Of a stretch of DNA of 64,000 bases, positions 1-11,414 are shown one piece after another (within the stretch, counting starts at the first letter, position 1; each line of letters begins with the position of its first letter). Source of the DNA: Pardosa pseudoannulata (taxonomy: Eukaryota; Arthropoda; Arachnida; Araneae; Lycosidae); the NCBI GenBank assembly GCA_032207245.1, contig CM063502.1:135300073-135364072 (forward strand). The letters run 5' to 3'. The notes below the pieces were generated by a model that made no database searches, had not been told where the DNA came from, and saw nothing but the letters and a program-made list of their open reading frames with translations. Position numbers and translations under genes: made by a program.

Positions 1-226
1 AGCTTTGCTATTCTTAAACATTCTTTTCTTACCATTTAATTTTTATTCATCTTAATCATTTAACTTGTTAAGGGCCTAGCACTATTTTTTCTCATCATAA
101 AGACCTGCATTTTTATATTGATTGTTTATTAACTTAAAAGACTGGACACCTGATAATTAATTCTTTAACTTACAACAGGGGATAAGACCTTCTGCCAAGG
201 TACCCCAGGAAACTCTTCAACAGCTA
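1..226. other. A+T-rich sequence, nothing recognised
   Basis: No gene, repeat end or RNA motif was recognised. The region ends where similarity to the OTU-bearing Helitron fragment begins. Confidence 0.4.
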
Positions 227-414
227 AGTTCAATGTACATTGATTGAATAAAAAAAAAAAAAATCTTTGACATTGAAGATCCCGATTACAAATCATTCCG
301 TTTCACTGCTAAAAGACAGTGTTTCAAACATAAGATACTAAAGCGATCGAAATATAGCACATGCTCCGTCCCCAACTATTGGAACGACAGTATGGGGAAC
401 CATTTCCCCTTTTA

Positions 415-1550
415 TCTATATATATAAAAATGAATTTGTGTCTGTCTGTCTGTTTGTACTCAATAGACTCAAGAACCATACATCCGATCACCGTAAAAAT
501 TTGGGAAATTATTAGGTACATCCCTAGGAAGGTTTTTGAAAATTTTTAACATTCGAAATCTATTCCTTCCCCCTTTTTCGAGCGTTTCATGTCATTATTC
601 CAAGCATTATTTTCCCCGGTTAAGAGCAAACGATAACTTTTTAATTTATGGCATCATAACTAAGTGAAAGAAGTAATATTTCTAGAAATGTGACGTCATC
701 CCATTAATCCCACGTAATTCTTTTAACCGCCTTTTTCCACGGTTAAAAGCAGGAGATTAAAATTTTCAATTTATCACATAATAAATAGGTGAAAACGATA
801 TTTTTTTAATCATTATGACGTCATTCCTTTAAATATATCATTTATCCATTTCTTATTTTATATTATTTAAACATCGTCTGCGTAGTATCCATTCTATTTC
901 ACCTGGAAATTGAGATATAAAGTGATTAACTTTCATTTCTATGTGACGCAAATTATAGTATTTTTATTTAAGAACTCATTTTAAATTTTTTTCTTGGTTA
1001 ATTTTTACGTAACAATGAATTGTTTATCAACAATATTCTAACAACAAAAAGTACAAATTTCAGTGACTCTCATATAAAAACTTATCATTTTATATAGTTA
1101 TCTTTATATTCATATGGTTGTCGATATGAATGTGTGTTTCTGTTTCATACAAAACCATGTGGTTTGTCATAAATTTCCTTAATTTTTGAAAACCTTTATT
1201 AATACCACCAAAATTAGCACTGTTGCTGTCAAAACCTCTGCTTCCTGTTCTACCACGTAATATGGCAAGATCTATTAACGTTGCTAATCAACGTACAGGA
1301 GTAATACAGTAATGTAATTTAGTGTTAAACTTATATTTTACCATAAAAAAAAGTTTGAGCAAATTTAATATGACACAAATTCGATTATAAAAACTGAATA
1401 TTGTTATAATACGCTTATAATAGAAATATATAAATATGCCAATAACTCGAACTAAACTGTGACGAATTTAGAGTTATGCACGAAAGAAAAATCTTTGTTT
1501 AAAAGATATATATTAAGTTTACCGTAGCGAAGCACGGACACACTTGCTAG
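415..1550 (+). mobile_element. Non-autonomous Helitron (1,136 bp) with defined ends
   Basis: The element starts with TC (415-416) and ends with CTAG (1547-1550), fitting the Helitron 5'-TC and CTRR-3' rules. The flanking bases are A (414) and T (1551), the expected A|T target, and there is no target-site duplication. A short hairpin (CCGT at 1522-1525, ACGG at 1534-1537) lies 13 bases before the 3' end, as Helitrons require. The boundary is confirmed inside this window: the homologous sequence at 41,960-41,985 runs uninterrupted across the same point. The 5' part has a CTGTCTGTCTGT run at about 440-451. No Rep/helicase frame is present, so movement would need proteins supplied by another element. 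Part of the interior (about 585-1370) is related to the inverted copy at about 1,900-2,640. Confidence 0.8.
1522..1537 (+). other. Helitron 3' terminal hairpin
   Basis: A four-base stem CCGT/ACGG with an eight-base loop, placed 13 bases upstream of the terminal CTAG. This is the position and kind of structure expected of a Helitron 3' end. Confidence 0.6.
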
Positions 1551-1655
1551 TATTTAATAAATATTGTTCCATTTTACAATAATGCTCACTAAAAGTGATT
1601 CGTTTTAAACTTTACTTGCTTTGAATTTTGCTAACCCTAACTCATCAAGAATTTG

Positions 1656-2766
1656 TCTGAAAAAAAATTATTTAGTTTTACCTGAAACTTGAACTGGCGA
1701 GAACAACTCTTTCTGTTTATGCCAATGAGCAATCCTAAGGTAGTCTAAATTATCAATATCGGCAGCTTATAATGCTTTTTCATTTCTCCGCATCAAGGAA
1801 TACTCTTCAAATTTTTTTTACACTATGAATGACCATTTGTATCAAAATAATAGAAAATTAAAGAGATGCTTTCTTGGTATATCTAAATAAGTAATAAGAT
1901 ACATGTTATTTGTCAGTGACTTTATCTTCCTCAAATTTATCTTAAAAGTTTATAATTATGTCGAAAAATTTTGGACATGGTAGAATATAAAATTAACATT
2001 AAAAAAATTTACTGACCTTATGTTTGCTGTCAACTTTAATTTATCTTGTCATATTACGTGATAGGATGGACAGCAGAGGTTTTAATATTGACAATGATTA
2101 TTTCGTGGTATATAAGAATGATGTCCAAAATTTAGAGAATCGATTGCAAACCGTGTGGTTATATATAAAAAATAAACACAAAAACGGACAAACTTCTTAA
2201 TTTTCAAAGATATATAACTTAAACGCTAGATATTTATTAATCTGCGAAATATAGTCTTAGACTTTTATGAAAAGAATTTGTTATTAATACCGATGATAAA
2301 CTTTTCATTGCAACAAAAAATAATCTATAATTAAATTTAAAATGTACCTAATCTACTATTTAAGCCAAATATAAAAGAAAATTATTTTCGTTATATGTAT
2401 AAATTCAATGATAAAACTTATGAAAATAATGCAGACGATATTTAAATAATTTATAAATAAATGATTAAATGAGATGGTTAAAGGAATGGCATCATAAGGC
2501 TAGAAAGAAATGTTATTTTTACCTGTTTATTATGGGATAAATTGATAAATTTAATCGCCTTCTCTGAACCGGGTAAAACAGGGCTTGAAATAAGGACATT
2601 AAACGCTCGAAAAGGGGGGACGGGGTGGATTCGAATTCGCTTTGAATTTTGCTAACCCTAACTCATCAATAATCCATTATAGATGCCTCTATCCATTCCA
2701 GGTACAACCGCTTCATAAATTCGAGGACAGGCGAACAGATAACTTAGACTATTATTATATAATCGA
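1656..2766 (-). mobile_element. Second Helitron-like copy, inverted relative to 415-1550
   Basis: On the minus strand this begins with TC at 2766 (preceded by A) and a leader TATATAATAATAGTCTAAG that matches the copy at 41,780. It then switches, after the shared GATGAGTTAGGGTTAGC block, to non-coding sequence related to the interior of the 415-1550 element. Shared blocks include CGAGCGTTTNATGTC and ACGTAATATGNCAAGAT. It is therefore a mosaic: the 5' end of the OTU-bearing family joined to the interior of the short family. The 3' end was not found; similarity fades near 1,900-1,960 and no CTRR end with hairpin is visible. Confidence 0.55.
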
Positions 2767-4289
2767 TTCCATTAAAAATTCCCTCAAGTGAAATTCTTTT
2801 ATTCCTGATATAAGGGTACTTTAATGTATCCAAACATGTCGAATGCTAAGCATAGTAATATACTTTAAGAGTTTCAAACTATCTTCTTTTCAAAGGATAA
2901 AGGAAATTCAAATTTAATAACAAAAGCTTCCCCGACAGCATGGGATTACTTCATAAAGAAAATACTGTAAAAAATTGGTTACTCCAGACATCATTTATTT
3001 TAAAGTACGATTTATATTTCCTCCTAATGTTAAAAGAAATAAGTATAGATTAACCTCTCACTAAGATAAAAAAAATAGTAAAATTCGTCCACTATAATGT
3101 TGAAGTAATTAACTCTTTAAAATATAGAGCTACTGTTAAGTACTGCCAGTAAAATTCTCTCAAATGATGTACTTCTTTCTCTGGTATAATAATAATTTAT
3201 TGTAGTCTATACTTATAGCGTGCGAAGCATATATCTGTCACTTAAGTCTCCTATAAGGCGATTAATTCGTACCGCGTTATATGAAACTCAGAATTAATTC
3301 AAATCAGGAACTGCGTTATCTGGAAACTGCGATATGAGACAAAGAAATAAGACAAATCAGATTAATATATACCTTGCTTTTAAGCGATTCAAAACTAATA
3401 TAAATTAAATGAGCTCATACCACGTTATATGGAATCTCAGAAATAAATAAATTTACATTAATCATACCTACATAAAAACTGTATTCTCAAAGTGTGAAAT
3501 TGGGATTGGTTGTTGAATAAATAAAATTTTAATATAAGAGATAACGAATTAAGTAGATTTTTTTTAAGATTTTAAATTTCGATTTTATGAATAGCACACA
3601 CAAATCATATAACAAAATTATAAACTAAATATATTTTCCAACGAAAATAAACTTAATTTTATACATATTAGATTGTTTTATTATTCATCATAACAGTCAA
3701 ATATTTTCAGTTTAACTATTTTTAATATATCAAAAAGTCTTATCATAGGTAAAAATAAATTGTTGAAATGATGTTGTACAAAAAACGCGTTATTGGGAGA
3801 CCCCGTTATAAGAGAAAAATTGCAATTTTCACTCCTCTATATATGGAAATTGCTTTATAGAAACACCGCTGAAAAGGATAATTGATTGTATTATAATTAG
3901 AAAATTTGAAAATATTCTATTTCAAAGGATGGACAAAATTTAAACTTAGGAGTAAAAGCTTCCAGCAAAAGGGGATATTACCCCAATGAAATGCTATTAA
4001 AAATAATTAAGAATATGAATTAAAAGATTTCAATTACTCTCAGAGTCGTTTAGCTAAAAACAGGATTTATAGTCACTCTTAATACCCAAAACTATTAAAA
4101 TATTCATAGTAATTTGATTGAAAGTGTTTATAAGCACTGCAATAATAAAACATGTTATAAGGAGACCACGTTATAAGAAATCTGTCGCAATTTTTGTTCG
4201 CCGTGATATGGAAATAGCGTTATAAAAACACCGCATTATAGGAGACTTGATGTACTATAGTTTAAGAATTTCAAAACATTTTATTTTAA

Positions 4290-4934
4290 CACATTGTGTG
4301 CTGGTACATTTCGCAGCGGAATTGTACCGGGAGCGGGCATTCTGAGCGTAAATTTAGTTATTCAGTTAAATCTCAATAGATCGATAATTATTTAATTTTT
4401 TAACCAACTTTTCGCATTTCATATTGAAATGTATAAACAAATATATAAATAGAAATATATAAATAACAATAAGATTTTTGTAAACAAAAAATATATTTTT
4501 TAATGGATAAATTTATAATAGTATCGTAAATATGAAAAATCAAATAGAAATAGTAGTATACAGTTTTAATTTTTTCGAATTATGTTATATATAAACATTT
4601 TTACATTATAAAAAAATTAAAAGAGCAATCATAAGACTAATAATGTTGAAACTAGTTTTTCTTTGTCTAAATTTTTCCAGAATCTATGTAGTAGATAAGA
4701 ACATAAGACTTCGTTTTCCTGTATATACCGTTATTTTTGTACCCACAAACAAACCATGTTGTTACATTAACCCATACTAGTACATTACCCGCGCTCAAGT
4801 ATCAATCGTCGGAAAACGTACTAGTACGTGTCCTGCGCTCAAGTATCAATCGTCAGAAAACGTACTAGTACGTGTCCAGCGCTCAAGTATCAATCGTCGG
4901 AAAACGTACTAGTACGTGTCCCGCAAACAATGTG
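4290..4934. mobile_element. TTAA-flanked MITE (645 bp), piggyBac-like insertion preference
   Basis: TTAA occurs directly outside both ends (4286-4289 and 4935-4938). The ends are inverted: CACATTGT at the left and ACAATGTG at the right, with weaker symmetry for about ten more bases. The insertion point is confirmed by the paralogous repeat copy at about 3912-3925, which lacks the element. TTAA target duplication is typical of piggyBac-type transposases, but no transposase is encoded here. A subterminal hairpin GGTACA/TGTACC lies at about 4303-4329. Near the right end is a 44-bp tandem repeat. Confidence 0.7.
4775..4924. repeat. 44-bp tandem repeat with a 14-bp palindrome
   Basis: Units of 44 bp start with GCGCTCAAG at 4791, 4835 and 4879, with a partial unit before. 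Each contains the perfect palindrome ACGTACTAGTACGT, and the spacing is exact. The block is subterminal within the 4290-4934 MITE, where iterated palindromes could be transposase binding sites; that role is inference. Confidence 0.85.
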
Positions 4935-5165
4935 TTAAAAGAATAATCAAATCTAAAACTTAAGCATAAAAGCTTCTCCAAAAAGGTGGCATTACCCCAA
5001 GGAAATACTGTTAAAAAATGTTTTAAGGATATAAATTAAAAGATTTTAGTTACTCCACATCGTTTATCCAAAAATACGATTTATAGTCACTCCTAATACC
5101 GAAAAAGATCAATATTTTCTCAGTGATCTGATTGAAAGAGTTCGTAAACGCTGCAATAATATGGA

Positions 5166-5469
5166 GTCTCTTAAAAGTACGGCCGCGCAGCAATTAATCA
5201 TGTGTCCCCTTCAACGAAACAATCCGTTCGTTTGTAAGCGGGGTTTAGTATTAGGCGGTGTCCACTCGACCGTGAATGACCTCACTTTCCGCGGTGCTAA
5301 ATGCTTTCCATTGTCACTCTCAAGAGATTCAAAAGAGGGATATTCTCAAAAATGAAGAGAATGGGTTCCAGGTTGGGATACCTCAGATTTAGGAGCGTCA
5401 CTTTTGCCCATTTTTCAAAAATAACTGCGCTAAAGATCACAGCGATCAACAAGCTTTCTTTTCCTCATG
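5166..5469. other. Higher-G+C island, no gene recognised
   Basis: The bases from about 5,165 to 5,420 are visibly richer in G+C than the surroundings. An open frame of about 64 codons crosses it, but its protein has no recognisable domain or composition. It could be an exon relic, a regulatory element or the edge of an unknown transposon. Confidence 0.35.
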
Positions 5470-5910
5470 AAGGAAAGTAGTACCTATTGCATGTTAGGAG
5501 ATCTTGAAAAAGAATATGATCAAAAAGATTTAATCATCCGTTGATTTTTCTTGAAATGCAATTTTAGAAAAAAATCTCAATTTTATAATATTTATGCACT
5601 ACGTTTAACAGATGAATTTAACCATTTGACAATTTATATTTAATATATGACTAAATGATGTATTAAATATGACTGTATCATGTATTAAATATATGAATAA
5701 ATCAAGTATTAGTCATATATTAAATATAGTCATATATATTAAAAGTTATATAAATATAGTCAATATATTAAATTTAGTAATATATTAAATATTTTTCTTA
5801 GTTTGTACTTATGAAAACTTTACCTACGTATTGACCTTTTAAATACTAGTTACATGGTTTTTTATGTATCAACTCTAGCCATATTAACTAATAAGACTAT
5901 ATTTAATATA

Positions 5911-6058
<148 letters not shown>

Positions 6059-8136
6059 CTATATTTAATATATGACTAAATCAATTCTAATATAGATAAA
6101 CTAAGATTGCAACACTAAAAATTTACATGTTTTAAAATAAATTTTTAGAAAAGTTAAGAAGAATTTATATGAAAAGGAATGGTATTAGTAAGGAAATTTA
6201 CTATACCTTATGTAGCAGTTTGTTGAGATACAAAACGTTAATTTTTAATTTATTTACTTTACTTTATTACCTATTGCATGTTACTTTATTTACTTTATTT
6301 TAGTACCTATTGCATGTAAGCGAGCTTGAAAAAGAATATAACATCATACAGATTTAATAATCCGTAGATTTTTCTTTAAATGTAATTTTTAAAAAAAATC
6401 TCAATTTTATAATATTTATGCACTACGTTTAACAGATGAATTTAACCATTTGCCAATTTATATTTAATATATGACTAAATCAATTTTAATATAGATAAAC
6501 TAAGATTACGATACTAAAAATTTACATGTTTTAAAATAAAATTTTAGAAAAGAAGAAATGATTTATTCATATATTAAATATAGTCATATATATTAAAAGT
6601 TATATAAATATAGTCAATATATTAAATTTAGTAATATATTAAATATTTTTCTTAGTTTGTACTACGTATTGACCTTTTAAATACTAGTTACATGGTTTTT
6701 TATGTATCAACTCTAGCCATATTAACTAATAAGACTATATTTAATATATATGACTATATTTAATATATGACTAAATCAATTCTAATATAGATAAACTAAG
6801 ATTGCAACACTAAAAATTTACATGTTTTAAATTAAATTTTTAGAAAAGTTAAGAATTTATATGAAAAGAAATGGTATTAATAAGGAAAATTACTACATCT
6901 TATGTAGCAGTCTGTTGAGAAACAAAAGATTAATTTTTAATTTATTTACTTTACTTTAGTACCTATTGCATGTTAGGTGATATTGAAAAAGAATATGACA
7001 TCATAAAGATTTAATCAACCGTAGATTTTTCTTTAAATACAATTTCTAAAAAAATATCTCTATTTTATAATATTTATGCACTACGTTTAACAGATGAATT
7101 TAACCATTTGACAATTTATAATTAATATATATCTAAGTCAATTCTAATATAGATAAACTAAGATTACAACACTAAAAATTTACATATTTTAAAATAAATT
7201 TTTAGAAAAGTTAAGAAAAATTTATATGAAAAGGAATGGTATTAGTAAGGAAATTTACTATATCTTATGTAGCAGTTTGTTGAGATACAAAAGGTTAATT
7301 TTTAATTTATTTACTTTACTTTATTACCTATTGCATGTTACTTTATTTACTTTATTTTAGTACCTATTGCATGTAAGCGAGCTTGAAAAAGAATATAACA
7401 TCATACAGATTTAATAATCCGTAGATTTTTCTTGAAATGCAATTTTAGAAAAAAATCTCAATTTTATAATATTTATGCACTACGTTTAACAGATGAATTT
7501 AACCATTTGACAATTTATATTTAATATATGACTAAATCAATTTTAATATAGATAAACTAAGATTACGATACTAAAAATTTACATGTTTTAAAATAAAATT
7601 TTAGAAAAGAAGAAATGATTTATTCATATATTAAATATAGTCATATATATTAAAAGTTATATAAATATAGTCAATATATTAAATTTAGTAATATATTAAA
7701 TATTTTTCTTAGTTTGTACTTATGAAAACTTTACCTACGTATTGACCTTTTAAATACTAGTTACATGGTTTTTTATGTATCAACTCTAGCCATATTAACT
7801 AATAAGACTATATTTAATATATATGACTATATTTAATATATGACTAAATCAATTCTAATATAGATAAACTAAGATTACAACACTAAAAACTTACATGTTT
7901 TAAATTAAATTTTTAGAAAAGTTAAGAATTTATATGAAAAGAAATGGTATTAATAAGGAAAATTACTACATCTTATGTAGCAGTCTGTTGAGAAACAAAA
8001 GATTAATTTTTAATTTTACCTATTGCATGTTACTTTATTTACTTTACTTTAGTACCTATTGCATGTTAGGTGATATTGAAAAAGAATATGACATCATAAA
8101 GATTTAATCAACCGTAGATTTTTCTTTAAATACAAT

Positions 8137-8140
<4 letters not shown>

Positions 8141-8171
<31 letters not shown>
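8141..8171. repeat. A31 homopolymer
   Basis: Thirty-one consecutive A residues replace the tract that in sister units reads A-rich then TCTCNATTTTATAA. This is either real slippage or an assembly artefact. Confidence 0.9.
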
Positions 8172-8173
<2 letters not shown>

Positions 8174-8825
8174 ATAATATTTATGCACTACGTTTAACAG
8201 ATGAATTTAACCATTTGCCAATTTATAATTAATATATGACTAAATCAATACTAATATAGATAAACTAAGATTACAACACTAAAAACTTACATGTTTTAAA
8301 TTAAATTTTTAGAAAAGTTAAGAATTTATATGAAAAGAAATGGTATTAATAAGGAAATTTACTATGTCTTATGTAGTAGCAGTTTGTTGAGATACAAAAG
8401 ATTAATTTTTAATTCATTTACTTTACTTTATTACCTATTGCATGTTACTTTATTACTTTACTTTAATACCTATTGCATGTTAGGTGATCTTGAAAAAGAA
8501 TGATATTATAAAGATTTAATAATCCGTAGATTTTTCTTTAAATGTAATTTTTAAAAAAAATCTCAATTTTATAATATTTATGCACTACGTTTAACAGGTG
8601 AATTTAACCATTTGACAATTTATATTTAATGTATGACTAAGTCAATTCTAATATAGATAAACTAAGATTACAACACTAAAAAATTTACATATTTTAAAAT
8701 AAATTTTTAGAAAAGTTAAGAAAAATTTATATGAAAAGGAATGGTATTAGTAAGGAAATTTACTATATCTTATGTAGCAGTTTGTTGAGATACAAAAGGT
8801 TAATTTTTAATTTATTTACTTTATT

Positions 8826-9236
8826 GGGGATAATGCACATAGATGAGTTTTCTTGACAGAAAAGAAGAAACTACTATTTCCACTTCAGTAATAATAAATT
8901 TCCCAAAGATGCACACAAAAATGAACTCAAATTGTTCCAGTACATCTAGTGGCTGAAATAAAAAAATAAGTAATTTGGTTTATTTTAGTAATAATTATAT
9001 GTACAAGTCTTAGTTGAAAAGTAAAATAAGCAAATAATGATACAGCATTTCTTCTACTTAAATTACCGTAATTTCTTGTTAAATTAAATATTTTTGGAAA
9101 ACATGCATCTTAAAGATTCAAAAGTATCGATGTTCTTAAAAATAAAGGTAATTCAAGGTTGACTTGTAAATTTAAAGAGATATAATTTTAGCATAATAAA
9201 AAAAAGTTTCAGGTTAATTTAAAATGGTATGAGTTA
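8826..9236. other. A+T-rich sequence, nothing recognised
   Basis: Unique-looking sequence after the complex array. No gene, terminal repeat or RNA motif was seen. Confidence 0.4.
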
Positions 9237-9302
9237 AAACTAGTATTTAAAAGGTCAATTAAGTAAGAAAAGTTTTTATCAGTACAAACTAAGGAAAATA
9301 TA
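9237..9302 (-). repeat. Inverted fragment of the 5.5-8.8 kb array unit
   Basis: Read in reverse complement, this matches the long-unit block TTAGTTTGTACTTATGAAAA followed by GACCTTTTAAATACTAG (for example at about 7,710-7,760). It is a detached, more diverged copy about 410 bp beyond the array and in the opposite orientation. Confidence 0.6.
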
Positions 9303-10734
9303 TAGAACAGATAAACAATATTAAGGAATGAGCATAAAATCTGTTCTCTTGCAGACGTACCTGCAATAAATCAAAAGAAAGTATTATACACGGAGTTAAA
9401 AATGTTGTTACCCTTCAGTTTGGCTTTTATATAAAGAATATTTTATGTTTTTATCATTCTTATCGGCAAGAGTAAGATTCAAAAGTTTTCTCTTTTTAAT
9501 CTTCAAATGCATTTTCGTTACTGTACGTGTGAGGTAGAGCGGAACCTTATCGAGCTTTTATAATTAGTTCAGTGTTGACATATCATGAGTTCCAGATACT
9601 GCACTTGATAAGTTAATCCTAGTTTTAACACGCAATCTTCTATTACTTTAGTACGAAATGTGCCGCTATGCCTACATATTTATGAACCTTTTTCTGAGCT
9701 AAAAACATCCGCTGGTAACATTACAGTTAACTTTCAGAAATGACCCCGCTCGTATCAGCTATGTTTATTTTGACCCAAGTAAGTAAAGAGCCTGGCTAAC
9801 CTCAAGCACCACCGCCGGGAGTGGTAGTGTTTAGGGGATAAGTACTGCGATAGTCCTCAGATCACATACAAAGATAAACGCACTCTCACTTTAACCGGCA
9901 GTTCGGACCATTACTGTTCAACTGACAACAGTCCATTAACACGTTCGGCAATACTTTAAGCCAGAAAGCTCGGAAAATGCTCTCACCCTGGAGGATGAGA
10001 CTAAATCTTGGTTTTTCATAGTGTTTTTTAGCAAATTGCTGGTTAAAGAAAAAAAGACACTGATATGTCATGTGGCCATCGTCAAGTAAAACCAACCAGT
10101 GAATGCAGCGCAGACTGAAGATAAGATGTCTGGATTTACAGCTATGCAGTAGGAAGTACTTACTGATAGCATTTTATTAAAAGGGCTGGAAATGATCTAT
10201 TGAATCCTTTCTTGGTAGATAGTTTGTAGACCATAAATACCATCTACAGAGAAATATATAGTCTTAGCATTATGGCTTGAAACAGTTATCGTACACAGGA
10301 AAAAAAAAAGCCTCTCAACCAAGATTCGTTGAGGATAAATTGAGATATAAAGTGAGTTTAGCACTTTATATCTAAGCATCATTTATCAAATTTGTGCTTA
10401 TGGTAGTATAATTAATGTATTGAACGTGGGAAGAATTTTTTTCCTACCGTAGCTACAAGAGCAATAATCCGAAAAATTGTTGCAGTGAAAGAAATGAAGT
10501 CTCTTAATAGTAAGTTAGTTCTGTTGATTAAAAGATAAAAATTTTTAGCAAACATATGCATCCATTGATACTGTGTTTTTTATCTTTCTAATTTCTTCTA
10601 AACAATTACACTACTGTCTCATAATAAATATTTAAGAAAACTTTTAATATTTTACACAGTTATTCGTGTTTCTAAGGTTTTATTTTCGAAAATACTAAGA
10701 GAAAGTTTAGAACTTTATTCCTTTCTCCAGTACA
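9303..10734. other. Intergenic sequence with a G+C-richer island at about 9,785-10,140
   Basis: Mostly A+T-rich. The island at about 9,785-10,140 is G+C-richer; an antisense frame of 69 codons in it shows no known domain. It is a possible regulatory or exon relic, but no splice or promoter signal could be assigned. Confidence 0.3.
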
Positions 10735-10836
10735 TGCACACGCACACACCCACATATATGTGTGTGTGTGTGTGTGTATATATATATTTATATATATATA
10801 TATTATATATATAGATATATATATATATTATATATG
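10735..10836. repeat. Compound CA/TG/TA microsatellite
   Basis: A CA-rich start, then (TG)n and (TA)n with small interruptions. Confidence 0.95.
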
Positions 10837-11164
10837 AAATGGTCCAGTGTTAAGGCGAATGGAAAACAGTTTTGATAATAATAAGTTTATTAAATCATCG
10901 TTTCATTTAAACAAAACTTGAGCCATTTTCATTTATTCGCCGAAGACACGATTAGAGTGTTGTTGACAGCTCCATGTCCACCCGCTAACTGACTCTTATC
11001 TGTTTGCAAACTCATCAAATACTTCCAAAATGCTTCCGCCTGACCGGATTATTCTAAAAGCTTACACGAGCGTGGGTCTTTTTCATTTGTTTTATTATTA
11101 TAAAAGAGTTCTTTTTTTAAAATCGCTTATAACTCTAATTTCCAACTACCCCTTTTTCAGACCT
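10837..11164. other. Spacer between two microsatellites
   Basis: About 330 bp of ordinary sequence; no gene was recognised. Confidence 0.35.
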
Positions 11165-11166
11165 CA

Positions 11167-11206
<40 letters not shown>

Positions 11207-11214
11207 GCACATAG

Positions 11215-11250
<36 letters not shown>

Positions 11251-11251
11251 A

Positions 11252-11296
<45 letters not shown>

Positions 11297-11352
11297 TTTA
11301 TACATATATATATATATATATTCATATATATAAATATATATATATACATATA

Positions 11353-11412
<60 letters not shown>
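11165..11412. repeat. Compound (CA)n(TA)n microsatellite
   Basis: A (CA)n run of about 45 bases is followed by about 200 bases of TA repeats. The 129-codon open frame across it is repetitive (alternating I and Y) and not a gene. Confidence 0.95.

Positions 11413-11414
<2 letters not shown>

Larger units (their letters stand above)
227..1650 (-). pseudogene. Helitron-type OTU-protease fragment, split by a second Helitron
   Basis: Read on the minus strand, 1650-1551 followed by 414-227 forms one sequence that closely matches the plus-strand segment 41,880-42,150. It holds a decayed version of the OTU cysteine protease active-site region; the better copy at 41,978-42,085 reads DGACLFRSLSHLMF, where C is the expected nucleophile. 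OTU domains are known in some animal Helitron proteins. Here the frame is broken: extra bases after the Cys codon and in-frame stops prevent translation. The piece is interrupted exactly at 414/1551 by the element at 415-1550. The minus-strand 5' limit at about 1650 ends abruptly in the conserved block GATGAGTTAGGGTTAGC. It is a dead fragment. Assignment to Helitron rests on the OTU motif and on sharing a 5' leader with the copy at 41,780. Confidence 0.55.
2860..5165. repeat. Three-copy diverged repeat block
   Basis: A module of about 230-270 bp occurs at about 2870-3155, 3898-4160 and 4264-4285 plus 4935-5165, the third split by a MITE. Shared landmarks are AAAAGCTTC (2922, 3955, 4967), a run of the type ATTACNNCAANGAAATNCTNTTAAAAA, and GATTTATAGTCACTC. 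Between copies lie A+T-rich stretches repeatedly carrying GCGTTATA or similar with GGAAA (3270-3345, 3785-3870, 4150-4250), which resemble the subterminal parts of pogo-like elements. No coding potential is seen. The repeat could be remnants of a tandemly arranged DNA transposon or an old segmental duplication. Confidence 0.6.

Noticed and set aside
9534..9541. let-7-like microRNA seed (TGAGGTAG)
   Set aside because: Only eight bases match. The rest of the mature sequence and a hairpin partner are absent.
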